This document shows positions 1 through 8,112 of a stretch of DNA of 53,948 nt, in pieces. The stretch's first letter is position 1, and each line of letters begins with the position of its first letter. Origin of the DNA: CBDUXP01 sp965371225 [NCBI: uncultured bacterium] (GTDB taxonomy: Bacteria; Abyssobacteria; SURF-5; CBDUXP01); contig CBDUXP010000025.1 in assembly GCA_965371225.1 (NCBI GenBank), positions 1-53,948 of the forward strand, read 5' to 3'. The notes under the pieces were generated by a model. The model was given only the letters and a program-made list of their open reading frames with translations, did not search any database and was not told the DNA's origin. The translations under genes were made by a program, and so were the position numbers.

Positions 1-806
1 CCGGTGCGGCGCGGGTCATTGTGGCGTGCACGCCCGAGGTGGTGCTCCCCACGTTGCCCGACATGGAAGAGATGCGCGTTCCCGCGCGCGCGCCGAACGA
101 TAACCCGCTGGTGCTGTGCGATGCGGTGGACCGCGGCGCGTACGCGTGGGGCATCGACGTGCAGGATGCGCTGGCCGTGCGCGACGCGGTGTCGGACGGA
201 TTCGTGCCGGCCGAACGGATCATCGCCCTCGCAGGCGGGTTGGTCCACCAGCCGAAGCACCTGTGCGTAAAAGTCGGCACGCCCCTGCGCGACCTGACAC
301 CGGGCCGGTTGAAGCCGGGCATGCCGCGCTACCTCAGCGGCGGGATGCTGAGCGGCGAACGCACGAGCCCGGACCGCGGTGTCCCCCCCTGGGCGCGCGG
401 CGTGAACGTGTTGCCCGTCCCGCAGGAGCGGGAATTCCTCTCTTTCCTGCGGCCGGGCGCCGACCGCGATTCGTATATGGGCGCGTTCCTCTCCGCGCTG
501 TGGCCCTCGCGCCCCCGCACGGCGCATACGGCGATCCGCGGCGAACGGCGGGCGTGCGTGAACTGCACGGCGTGTCAGTGGGTCTGTCCGGTCGGACTGA
601 TCCCGAGCTTGCTCTGGAAGTGCGCGGTGCACGACATGGTGGACGAGGCGGTGGCGTTGGGCCTGAACCGATGCGTGGAGTGCGGGCTGTGTACGTACGT
701 GTGCCCGTCGAAGATCGAGCTGGCCTACGCGTTCAACGTGGCCCACACCACGCTCCGCGCAGAGGCGGCGGAAGAGCGGGCGCTCCGTGCCGGACACGAT
801 GAGTAG
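1..806 (+). CDS. nqrA: Na+-translocating NADH:quinone reductase subunit A (3' part), with two 4Fe-4S motifs
   Basis: The reading frame is open from the window edge, so the start lies upstream; about 268 codons are seen. The product is the C-terminal half of NqrA, the peripheral subunit of the Na+-pumping NADH:quinone oxidoreductase, judged from its sequence and its place at the head of nqrBCDEF. It ends in two complete CxxCxxCxxxCP motifs (CVNCTACQWVCP near 559-594 and CVECGLCTYVCP near 673-714), the pattern of two 4Fe-4S clusters in the homologous RnfC. The studied Vibrio NqrA keeps only remnants of this segment. RnfC is the alternative name, but the following subunits, especially NqrF, make this an Nqr locus. 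An in-frame GTG at 21 is not the true start. nqrB follows after 15 bases. Confidence 0.86.
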   Translation, partial: GAARVIVACTPEVVLPTLPDMEEMRVPARAPNDNPLVLCDAVDRGAYAWGIDVQDALAVRDAVSDGFVPAERIIALAGGLVHQPKHLCVKVGTPLRDLTPGRLKPGMPRYLSGGMLSGERTSPDRGVPPWARGVNVLPVPQEREFLSFLRPGADRDSYMGAFLSALWPSRPRTAHTAIRGERRACVNCTACQWVCPVGLIPSLLWKCAVHDMVDEAVALGLNRCVECGLCTYVCPSKIELAYAFNVAHTTLRAEAAEERALRAGHDE

Positions 807-821
807 GGGCGGGGGAACGGC

Positions 822-2024
822 ATGAGACCGCTGCGGCGATTCCTCGACTGGGTCGAGCCGGCCTTCACGGAAGACGGCGTCTTCACGCGCCTCCACCCGC
901 TGTTCGACGCCATGGATACGTTCCTCTACGATCCGAACGAGTTGGCAACCGCGGCGCCGTACGTGCGGGATGCGATCAACCTGAAGCGCTACATGATCCT
1001 GGTCGTCGTGTGCCTGATGCCGCCGACGATGATGGCGGTCTACAACGGGGGCCTGCGCAGCCTGGCGATTATCCTGACGTCGTACGCGGCCGGCGGGGCG
1101 GTGGAAGCCGTGTTCGCCATGCGGCGGCGCGAGCCGATCAACGAAGGCTTCCTGGTGACCGGTCTGCTGTTCCCGCTGACCCTGCCGGTGACGACGCCCC
1201 TCTGGCAAGTGGCCGCGGGAGTCGCGTTCGGCGTGATCTTCGGGAAGGAAGTGTTCGGCGGGACGGGCCACAACCCGTTCAACCCGGCGCTCGTGGGCCG
1301 CTGCTTCGTGCTCTTGGCGTATCCGGTGGATGTGTCGCCGGACAAATGGGTCGCGCCGGGGTCGGGGCTGTTTGGTAATGCGTTGCACTACTTTTACGCG
1401 GGCATGCACGAGGGGCGGCGCGCCATCTTCGACCTGTTCGACGGGTCCGCATTGCCGCACGCCATCGACGCGGTCAGCGGCGCGACGCCGCTCGGCGCCG
1501 CGGCGGTGGGAGGGCTGCCCGCCGTGCAGGAGCAGTTCAGCATGTTGCACTTGTTCCTGGGCCATGTCCCCGGATCGCTGGGGGAGGCGAGCGTGCTCGC
1601 GTCCATCGTGGGCGGCGTGTTCCTCTGCGCGATGAAGATCGGGAACTGGCGGGTGCCCGTGAGCATGCTGGGCACGGTCGCGGCGCTCAGCGCGGTCCTG
1701 TACTACCAGGTCAATCCGCTGCTGGGGCCCACGGCCGATCCGGGCATGCTGTTTGAGCCGCCGCTGTTCCATCTCGTCTCCGGAGGCATGGTGTTCGGCG
1801 CCGTATACATGGCGACGGACCCGGTCTCCAGCCCCACTACGGACCGCGCGCGCTACCTGTACGGCATCCTTATCGGCATCGGCGCCGTCTTGATTCGCGA
1901 ACTCACGGGCTATCCCGAAGGGGTCATGTTCGCCATCCTATTGGGCAACATGTGCGCCCCCTCGCTGGACGAACTTATGTACCGCGGCGTGCGGCGGCGG
2001 GAGGCGGCGCTTGTTTCACGGTAA
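822..2024 (+). CDS. nqrB: Na+-translocating NADH:quinone reductase subunit B
   Basis: A 400-residue membrane subunit of Na+-NQR that carries covalent FMN and forms much of the sodium and quinone path. The family signature is clear, with many hydrophobic helices, a GGTGHNPFNPALVGR stretch and an SGAT motif at residues 219-222 whose threonine is the expected FMN attachment site. The length is close to the usual 400-415. The ATG at 822 has a G-rich ribosome site (ggggaa) just before it. The 3' end overlaps nqrC by 14 bases, so the two are translationally coupled. The flavin would need ApbE, which is not in this window. Confidence 0.96.
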   Translation: MRPLRRFLDWVEPAFTEDGVFTRLHPLFDAMDTFLYDPNELATAAPYVRDAINLKRYMILVVVCLMPPTMMAVYNGGLRSLAIILTSYAAGGAVEAVFAMRRREPINEGFLVTGLLFPLTLPVTTPLWQVAAGVAFGVIFGKEVFGGTGHNPFNPALVGRCFVLLAYPVDVSPDKWVAPGSGLFGNALHYFYAGMHEGRRAIFDLFDGSALPHAIDAVSGATPLGAAAVGGLPAVQEQFSMLHLFLGHVPGSLGEASVLASIVGGVFLCAMKIGNWRVPVSMLGTVAALSAVLYYQVNPLLGPTADPGMLFEPPLFHLVSGGMVFGAVYMATDPVSSPTTDRARYLYGILIGIGAVLIRELTGYPEGVMFAILLGNMCAPSLDELMYRGVRRREAALVSR

Positions 2025-2667
2025 CCGCTGGACGATCTTCTACGCGACGGCCCTGAGCGTCGTGTGCGCCACGATCCTGGCGGCGCTCAACCAGTCCCTC
2101 TTGGGGCGGATCGCGCTCAATCGGGAGAACGAGCGGAACCAGATCATCCTCGGCTGCTTCGGCATCACGCTTCCGCCGGGGACGAGCGGTGAGGACATCA
2201 AACGCACCTACGACGCGCGCATCCAGCAGGCGGCGTTGACACTGGAGACCGGTGATGAGGTGGTGTACTACCGGCTATTAGACGATGCCGGGGTGCTGGA
2301 CGCGATCGCGGTGCAGGTGGACGGGGTCGGCCTGTGGAGTTACATCCACGGCTACGTGGCGATCGAGGCGGACGACTTCACCACGATCCGCCAGGTGAAT
2401 TTCGACAAGCAGGAGGAAACGCCCGGCCTGGGTGGCGAAATTGTGGCCGAGTGGTTCCGCAAGCAGTTCGCGGGCAAGTCGATCCTGCACGAGGGCGTCC
2501 CCATCGCGCAGATGGTGGCGAAGCCGGGGCAGGCCGCGCCGCACGAGGTGGACGGCATCTCCGGTGCGACCATCACGTCGGTGGCGGTGGGGGACATGTT
2601 GCACCGCGGGTTCGCGCAGGCGGTGGCGATCGCGGCGCACCTGCGGGCGGAGGCGACGGACGCATGA
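2011..2667 (+). CDS. nqrC: Na+-translocating NADH:quinone reductase subunit C
   Basis: A 218-residue subunit with one N-terminal membrane helix (about residues 7-28) and a periplasmic FMN-binding domain. The motif SGATIT at residues 184-189 is the covalent flavin site of the NqrC/RnfG family, and its last threonine is the attachment residue. It is a little shorter than Vibrio NqrC (about 257), missing mid-domain sequence rather than the ends. The best start is TTG at 2011, inside nqrB; no ATG gives the membrane helix. It overlaps nqrD by ATGA at 2664-2667. Confidence 0.93.
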   Translation: MFHGNRWTIFYATALSVVCATILAALNQSLLGRIALNRENERNQIILGCFGITLPPGTSGEDIKRTYDARIQQAALTLETGDEVVYYRLLDDAGVLDAIAVQVDGVGLWSYIHGYVAIEADDFTTIRQVNFDKQEETPGLGGEIVAEWFRKQFAGKSILHEGVPIAQMVAKPGQAAPHEVDGISGATITSVAVGDMLHRGFAQAVAIAAHLRAEATDA

Positions 2668-3266
2668 GCACACAGCGAACGACGTTGCTGGAACCGCTGA
2701 TCCGGAACAATCCGATCTACTGCCAAGTGCTCGGGCTATGTTCGGCGCTGGCAGTGACGGGACGGCTGGAAAACACGATGGTGATGTGCGTGGCGCTGAC
2801 GCTGACGACTGCCGGCTCGAGTCTCTTCGTCTCGCTGCTGCGGTCGTACACGCCGGGGAGCATCCGCATGATCGCCGAAGTGGCGATCATTTCCACGTTC
2901 GTCATCATGTTTGACCTGACCCTGAAGGCTTTCAACTACGAGATGTCGAAGCAACTCGGCCCGTACGTCGGCCTGATCATCACCAACTGCATCGTGATGG
3001 GCCGGGCGGAGGCGTTCGCGCTGCAGAACCGGCCGCTCATGTCCATGGTGGACGGTATCGGCAATGGGCTCGGGTACTCCTTCGTCCTGCTCGGCATTGC
3101 GGTGTTCCGCGAACTGTTCGGCAACGGCACGTTGTGGGGCATTCGCGTGATGCCGGACGGGTACGTGAACAACAACCTGATGGTGGTCGCCCCCGGCGCG
3201 TTCATCATGCTTGGCGTGTTCGTCTGGATCATCCGCACCGTGTATCCGGAAGACGAGGAGATGTAG
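2664..3266 (+). CDS. nqrD: Na+-translocating NADH:quinone reductase subunit D
   Basis: A 200-residue integral membrane subunit with about six helices, paralogous to NqrE. The start is the ATG overlapping the nqrC stop (ATGA); the open frame extends upstream but only as a shadow of nqrC. Cysteines in the YCQVLGLCSALAVT stretch and in ITNCIVMGRAE match the half-membrane cysteines that, with those of NqrE, hold a 2Fe-2S cluster inside the Nqr/Rnf membrane core. That role is family knowledge, not proved here. nqrE begins 3 bases later. Confidence 0.95.
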   Translation: MSTQRTTLLEPLIRNNPIYCQVLGLCSALAVTGRLENTMVMCVALTLTTAGSSLFVSLLRSYTPGSIRMIAEVAIISTFVIMFDLTLKAFNYEMSKQLGPYVGLIITNCIVMGRAEAFALQNRPLMSMVDGIGNGLGYSFVLLGIAVFRELFGNGTLWGIRVMPDGYVNNNLMVVAPGAFIMLGVFVWIIRTVYPEDEEM

Positions 3267-3268
3267 GC

Positions 3269-3904
3269 ATGGCGCCGGACATCCATCCACTGGTGATCCT
3301 GCTGGCCGCGGTCTTCACCAGCAATATCCTGCTCGTGAACTTCCTGGGCATGTGCAGCTTCGTGGCGTGTTCCCGCCGGATCGATACGGCGTTCGGTCTC
3401 GGGGCTGCGGTCACGTTCGTGCTCACGTGTACCACCGCGCTGAACTGGACCTTGAACGCGTACCTGTTGCAACCGGGGGCGCTCGAGTGGCTGCTGGGCG
3501 CCGGCCGGGCGGGCCGGGTCAATCTCGAATTTCTGCAGTTCATCACGTTCATCGCAGTCATCGCCGCGTTCGTGCAGCTCGTGGAAATGATCATCGAGCG
3601 CTTCTCGCCGACGCTCTACTACGCGCTCGGCATTTTCCTGCCGCTCATCACGGTGAACTGCTCGATCCTCGGTGCGTCCCTGTTCATGATTTTCCGCCAC
3701 TACACCTTCGCCCAGTCGGTCGCCTTCGGCTTCGGGTCGGGCGTCGGCTGGGCGCTCGCCATCCTGCTCATGGCCGGGCTCCAGCAACGCCTCCAGTTCG
3801 CGCCCGTGCCGCGGCCGCTCCGGGGCGTCGGCGTGACCATGATCGTCACCGGCCTCATGGCCATGGCGTTCATGGGCTTCACCGGCATGGTGGCGGTCCA
3901 GTAA
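3269..3904 (+). CDS. nqrE: Na+-translocating NADH:quinone reductase subunit E
   Basis: A 211-residue membrane subunit homologous to NqrD in inverted topology. It shows the expected cysteine motifs NFLGMCSF (N-terminal) and TVNCSILGAS (middle), partners of the NqrD cysteines for the intramembrane iron-sulfur centre. The ATG at 3269 follows the nqrD stop by 2 bases. The length is slightly above the usual 198-202, the excess being a short insertion after the second helix (GAGRAGRVNLEF region). Confidence 0.95.
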   Translation: MAPDIHPLVILLAAVFTSNILLVNFLGMCSFVACSRRIDTAFGLGAAVTFVLTCTTALNWTLNAYLLQPGALEWLLGAGRAGRVNLEFLQFITFIAVIAAFVQLVEMIIERFSPTLYYALGIFLPLITVNCSILGASLFMIFRHYTFAQSVAFGFGSGVGWALAILLMAGLQQRLQFAPVPRPLRGVGVTMIVTGLMAMAFMGFTGMVAVQ

Positions 3905-3940
3905 CCGACCCGGAGGCCGCACGCCACCCGCGCACCACCT

Positions 3941-5155
3941 ATGCTCCAATTCTTCGCCGCCCTGCTCGTCTTCGTCGTCGTGATCGTGGGTCTCGCCGCC
4001 CTGCTCATGCTGGCGATGCGCTACCTCGCGGACTACGGCGATTGCGACATTTGGATCAACGACCAGGAAACCCCGCTGAGCGTCGACGGCGGTGGCACCC
4101 TGCTGCAGGCGCTGTTCAATGAGGAGATTTTCATTCCGTCCGCGTGCGGCGGGCAGGCCACCTGCTCCATGTGCAAGGTGCGCGTCCTGGAGGGCGGCGG
4201 CCCCGTGTTGCCGACCGAGGAGCCGCACTTGACGAAGGTCGAGAAGAAGCTGGACACCCGCCTCGCGTGCCAGGTCAAGGTGAAAGAGGACATGCGGCTC
4301 GTGATGCCGGCGGTGTACTTCAGCATCAAGCGCTGGCACTGCACGGTCCGCTCCAGCCGCAACGTGGCCACGTTCATTCGGGAACTGGTGCTCGAACTGC
4401 CGGAGGAGGAACGCCTGGACTTCCAGGCCGGCGGCTACATCCAGATCGAAATCCCGCCGTATGAAGTTGATTTCCGCGACTTTGCCATTGAGGAGGAATA
4501 TCGGGCCGCGTGGGACCAGTTCGACGTGTGGCAGTACCAATCGGTGAACAAGGAGGAGGTGATCCGGGCCTACTCGATGGCGAACCATCCCGCGGAGGGG
4601 AACATCGTCATCCTGAATATTCGGATCGCCACGCCGCCACCGAAGTCGGACCATCCCCCCGGCATTTCGTCCAGCTATATTTTTGGCCTGAAGCCGGGCG
4701 ACCGGGTGTGGATCAGCGGGCCGTACGGCGAGTTCCTGGCGCAGGACACGGACCGCGAGATGCTCTACCTGGGCGGCGGCGCGGGAATGGCGCCCATGCG
4801 CTCGCACATTTTCGATCAGCTGGACACGAAGCACACGGACCGCACGATCAGCTTCTGGTACGGCGCGCGCTCGGTCTGCGAAATGTTTTACGACGAGGAT
4901 TTCAAGCGGCTCGAGGCAGCCCACCCGAATTTTTCGTACAACGTCGCGCTGTCCGACAAGCAGCCCGAGGACAACTGGGACGGGTATGAAGGCTTCATCC
5001 ACCAGGTCTGCCTGAACACCTACCTGTCCACGCACCCGGATCCCACGCAGATTGAGTACTACCTCTGCGGGCCGCCGCCCATGATCGATGCGGTCGTCGA
5101 TATGCTGCACGAACTCGGCGTGCCCGACGACATGATCCGCTATGACAAGTTCTAG
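3941..5155 (+). CDS. nqrF: Na+-translocating NADH:quinone reductase subunit F
   Basis: The NADH-oxidising subunit, 404 residues, with one N-terminal membrane helix (about 4-26), a plant-type 2Fe-2S ferredoxin domain (C69, C75, C78, C110), an FAD domain (RAYSMANHP) and an NADH domain (GGGAGMAPMRSH). The C-terminus LCGPPPMIDA...MIRYDKF is typical. It feeds electrons from NADH via FAD and 2Fe-2S to the membrane subunits. It is the last gene of the operon, separated from nqrE by 36 bases, the largest gap in the cluster; GGAGG at 3911 is too far to be its ribosome site. Two hairpins follow the stop. Confidence 0.97.
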   Translation: MLQFFAALLVFVVVIVGLAALLMLAMRYLADYGDCDIWINDQETPLSVDGGGTLLQALFNEEIFIPSACGGQATCSMCKVRVLEGGGPVLPTEEPHLTKVEKKLDTRLACQVKVKEDMRLVMPAVYFSIKRWHCTVRSSRNVATFIRELVLELPEEERLDFQAGGYIQIEIPPYEVDFRDFAIEEEYRAAWDQFDVWQYQSVNKEEVIRAYSMANHPAEGNIVILNIRIATPPPKSDHPPGISSSYIFGLKPGDRVWISGPYGEFLAQDTDREMLYLGGGAGMAPMRSHIFDQLDTKHTDRTISFWYGARSVCEMFYDEDFKRLEAAHPNFSYNVALSDKQPEDNWDGYEGFIHQVCLNTYLSTHPDPTQIEYYLCGPPPMIDAVVDMLHELGVPDDMIRYDKF

Positions 5156-5181
5156 CGGCTAAAAAGCGCCACGCCCCCAAG

Positions 5182-5225
5182 GCGTCATCCAAGAAGATGA
5201 CGCAGGCCGCGCCGTCGTGCGCGGC
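5182..5225. terminator. Two tandem hairpins between convergent nqrF and MFS gene
   Basis: Two perfect inverted repeats stand back to back: GCGTCATC/GATGACGC (5182-5189 with 5196-5203, 6-base loop) and GCCGCGC/GCGCGGC (5206-5212 with 5219-5225, 6-base loop). They fill the gap between the convergent genes. Read on the minus strand, an A-run at 5161-5165 becomes a T-run downstream of both hairpins, so the pair could end the minus-strand operon as a factor-independent terminator. For nqrF there is no T-run. Confidence 0.55.
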
Positions 5226-5228
5226 GCG

Positions 5229-6668
5229 TCAGGCCGTGGGCGCCGGCGGATCCGCTGGCGCGTCGCGTTCGGCGAGCTGTTGGCGGATGTCCTCGTACAC
5301 CGGGCGCGTAATCGGGTACCAGACAAACAGGATCGCGGCGAGCGCCATGAAGGCGGCGGGAAAGCCGATGGCCATCACGATCAAACCGTGCAGCACTTCG
5401 GCGGTCTGCGCTTGGCCGGCCTGAAAGCCGATGGTGCTGAGTGTGAAGCCGACGAGCGCGGAGGCCAGCGCCTGGCCGCAGGGGAGCAGGAAGCCCCAGA
5501 ACCCGTAGAAGAATCCTTCGCGTCCCCCCTGCCGGTGCAGCGCATTCCACGCCACCACGTCCGGACTGAACGCGGCCGGTACCAGGATCAGGCCCGCGCC
5601 GCAGAAGCCGATGCCGACCATGCACGCGACGTAATAGCGCCCCTCATCCGGACCGAGGAACGGAACCGGCGTCGCGCACACCAGCCAGCCGAGAAAGCCG
5701 GCGATGTACGCGCGCTTCTTGTCCCAGTGTTTCGCGAGCCAGAGCCAGCAGGGCACCCCGGTAATGGCGCCCAGTTGATACACAAGCATGACGGGGATAT
5801 CGAGCCCTTCGTCGTGGAAGTAGTACTTCGTGAGGTAGCGGAAGGTGGAGACCGGGACCGTGCCGCCGATGGTCCCCATCAGGCTTGCCGCGAACACCAC
5901 CGCCGTTGGGAAGGTCCAGAGCGACGAGACCGCCGCGCGGGTTTCCATGAAGGCGGCGTGCATCGACTCGCGGGGCGTGCGCTGGGGCGCCGGGGGCTTC
6001 GGCGGCGGGGGCAGTTCGGACGTCCCCCGGTAGCACCACACGCCACACGCGACCAGGATCGCGCCGATGATGCAGGTGGCCACGGTGAACCCGCTTCGCT
6101 GCGAGCCCAACCAGCCGGCCAGCACCAGTGGCAAGATGCCGCCGAGCATGTCGCCGGGCACCCCGAGCCCGATCCGGAACGCCGCCAACCGCGACCGCTC
6201 GTCGTAGTGCGGCGTCAGGTCCGGCGCCTGCGCGCTCCAGGGGATGTAAAACGCCGTGCGCGCCGTGTTGTACAGCAGGTACAGCACCATCATGTACCAG
6301 AACAGGGCGAGGCCCTCGAGCCCCTGCCCGGGGCTGTAGAGCAGGATCCAGACGATGGCCGTGATCGTGCAGCCGGGGATGTAGAACGGCCGCCGCCGGC
6401 CCGCGCGCGTGCGCACCGCGTCGCTGATCATGCCCATGAGGGGGTTGGTCACCGCGTCGAGGATGTGGCCCGCCGCGAGCACGATCCCCGCCAGCGCCGG
6501 GTTCAGCCCCGCCGTGTCCGTGTAGAAGAACAGCAGGTGCACCCCGTTGATGGTGAACAGCGCGTGCGTGGCGAACTGGATGGAGCTGTACGAAAAGATC
6601 GTCCGGTAGGACAGCCGCTCGGACGGCGGCACGGTGGTCGATGCGGTGGGAGCGGTAGCCGTGCTCAC
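5229..6668 (-). CDS. MFS transporter of the glycoside-pentoside-hexuronide:cation symporter (GPH) type
   Basis: A 479-residue protein with about 12 membrane helices. The N-terminal part (SYSSIQFATHALFTINGVHL, then NPLMGMISDAVRTRAGRRRPF) carries the GPH/MFS_2 signature with the D-x-R-T-x-x-G-R-R-R-P cytoplasmic loop, as in MelB-like symporters. A sugar or glycoside taken up with Na+ or H+ is the likely cargo; the substrate cannot be read. The start is GTG at 6668; the stop of the upstream epimerase is 12 bases away, so the two are probably co-transcribed. A sodium-driven cargo would fit next to a sodium pump, but that is inference. Confidence 0.85.
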   Translation of the reverse strand: MSTATAPTASTTVPPSERLSYRTIFSYSSIQFATHALFTINGVHLLFFYTDTAGLNPALAGIVLAAGHILDAVTNPLMGMISDAVRTRAGRRRPFYIPGCTITAIVWILLYSPGQGLEGLALFWYMMVLYLLYNTARTAFYIPWSAQAPDLTPHYDERSRLAAFRIGLGVPGDMLGGILPLVLAGWLGSQRSGFTVATCIIGAILVACGVWCYRGTSELPPPPKPPAPQRTPRESMHAAFMETRAAVSSLWTFPTAVVFAASLMGTIGGTVPVSTFRYLTKYYFHDEGLDIPVMLVYQLGAITGVPCWLWLAKHWDKKRAYIAGFLGWLVCATPVPFLGPDEGRYYVACMVGIGFCGAGLILVPAAFSPDVVAWNALHRQGGREGFFYGFWGFLLPCGQALASALVGFTLSTIGFQAGQAQTAEVLHGLIVMAIGFPAAFMALAAILFVWYPITRPVYEDIRQQLAERDAPADPPAPTA

Positions 6669-6680
6669 GATGCGCGCCGG

Positions 6681-7853
6681 CTAGTCCGCGGAGGAATCCG
6701 ACGAATCGTCTGACGAGTCCGACGAGTCCGAGGAGTCGCTCGACGTGTCGTCGCTGCTGTCCGAAGCGTCCGCATCCGCGGCGTCCTGCGGCTCCCCATC
6801 TTCTTCCTCGTCCCAGTCGTGGCCCCAGTCCTCGGCCGCTGTCGCCCCGCCGAAGGTGGCCAGCGTGTGCAACATTCCGTCGCGCATCGTGTGCGGCGGC
6901 ACGAAGTCGAGCAGCCAGCGCGCCTTCTCCATGCTGTAGGGCCGCACGAGCATCGCCCCGTCCACGGCGAAGCGCGTCAGGGGCGGCGCCACGGGCACGT
7001 CCAGCGCTTTCCAGACGGTCTCCAGGGCCGACGCCGCAAACTGGGCGGCTTCGGGCAAGACCACGCCCCGCGGTCGCCGCCCGCCGGTTTTGGCGGCGAC
7101 GAGCCGCAGCAGGTTCACCATGCGCATGGGCTCGGCGTCGATGGCGTTGAACGCGTGGCCCACGGCGCGCTCGTGCGTGGCCTGGTGCAGGCATTGCGCC
7201 ACCACGTTCTGGACGTACACGCAGTTCGCGATCGAATCCGTGCCGAACAGGCGGGGCACCGGCACGTACCGCATGGTACGAATCAGGCGCGGCAGGAAGA
7301 GCTTGTCCTCCGGGCCATAGATGATGCCCGGCCGGAGGGCGGTCACCTCGATCTCGTCGCCTACGGCAAGCGCCGCCCCTTCCGCATCGATCTTCGAATC
7401 GTAGTAGGGGTCGCCGCAGTACTCCAGCGGCAGCGCCTCGGTCATCTCGGGCCGCGGGTGTTTGCCATACACCGCGATGGAGGACAGGTGCACCAGCCGC
7501 CGCACCCCGGCAGCCACCGCTGCAGCCGCCACGTTGCGCGTGCCGCCCATGTTGACGCGGCGGAACCGTTCCGCCGGCCCCCAATCGCCCACGAACGCCG
7601 CGCAGTGAAACACCGTGTCGACTCCCTCCACGGCGGGTTCGATTGATTCCTCGTTCGTGATGTCGCCGACGAAGAGCTGGACTCCCAGCGCGTGCAGGTG
7701 CGCCGTCTTCGACGTCGGCCGCACCAGCGCGCGGACCGCGTCGCCCCGTGCCACGAGCGCCTCGGCCAATGCGCCGCCCACGAGGCCGGTGGCCCCGGTG
7801 ATCAACACGGTGCGGGTCGTGGTGGCAGGTGAGTGCTTGCGTGCGGCCATCAT
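6681..7853 (-). CDS. NAD-dependent epimerase/dehydratase (extended SDR) with acidic Asp/Ser tail
   Basis: About 390 residues. The N-terminus has the Rossmann motif TGATGLVGG and the body has LSSIAVYG and the catalytic YYDSK (YxxxK), typical of extended SDRs of the 3-beta-HSD/sugar-epimerase group. The substrate is unknown. The last ~50 residues (6684-6830) are acidic, ending in about 25 residues made almost only of Asp and Ser, which is not part of the enzyme fold. I prefer ATG 7853 over TTG 7862; a possible -10 (TACCAT, complement of 7871-7876) lies just upstream. It precedes the GPH transporter in one operon, so a role in handling the transported compound is plausible. Confidence 0.8.
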   Translation of the reverse strand: MMAARKHSPATTTRTVLITGATGLVGGALAEALVARGDAVRALVRPTSKTAHLHALGVQLFVGDITNEESIEPAVEGVDTVFHCAAFVGDWGPAERFRRVNMGGTRNVAAAAVAAGVRRLVHLSSIAVYGKHPRPEMTEALPLEYCGDPYYDSKIDAEGAALAVGDEIEVTALRPGIIYGPEDKLFLPRLIRTMRYVPVPRLFGTDSIANCVYVQNVVAQCLHQATHERAVGHAFNAIDAEPMRMVNLLRLVAAKTGGRRPRGVVLPEAAQFAASALETVWKALDVPVAPPLTRFAVDGAMLVRPYSMEKARWLLDFVPPHTMRDGMLHTLATFGGATAAEDWGHDWDEEEDGEPQDAADADASDSSDDTSSDSSDSSDSSDDSSDSSAD

Positions 7854-8033
7854 CGGGACCAAGTGCGCCTATGGTATCCGGTCGTATTCCGGCCTGCGGG
7901 TCCGGAGGTCCAGGCCCGCCGGGGCGGCAGAGCGCCTGCTCATCGGCGTCCTGCAACGGCCGCGCCAAGGTTACTAAATGCCTAAATTTTGATCCTGTTT
8001 AGACACAGAAACGATCCGCCAAGCTGATCCAGC

Positions 8034-8049
8034 TAGCTGTATTCAGCTA
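8034..8049. promoter_or_regulatory. Inverted repeat in AT-rich divergent promoter region
   Basis: TAGCTG-TATT-CAGCTA is a perfect 6-base inverted repeat in the only AT-rich part (about 7970-8075) of the gap between the epimerase and the PhnD-like gene. It is followed by TAATAATG, a possible -10. It could be an operator for the two-gene sensor operon downstream. A related GCTAA-T-TTAGC repeat sits in the promoter region of the Sel1 gene (20177-20187). No regulator can be named. Confidence 0.3.
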
Positions 8050-8112
8050 ATAATGCTAGAGTGACATTTGACAATCCTGCGTCCATCAGCGAGGGAACGA
8101 GGAGTTGCGCTG

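Noticed and set aside
2334-3266. Long upstream extension of the nqrD reading frame into nqrC
   Set aside because: The upstream part is a G+C-rich shadow of nqrC; nqrD homologs begin at ATG 2664.
2936-5110. 724-codon open frame on the minus strand over nqrE/nqrF
   Set aside because: Arg/His/Asp-rich shadow of the nqr genes with no family resemblance; Nqr proteins on the plus strand are certain.
5644-7968. 774-codon minus-strand frame across symporter and epimerase
   Set aside because: Shadow frame in a G+C-rich region; the two recognised proteins occupy the other frame.
8068-8112. TTG 8068 as the start of the PhnD-like gene
   Set aside because: ATG 8113 has a good ribosome site; TTGACA at 8068 looks more like a promoter element than a start.
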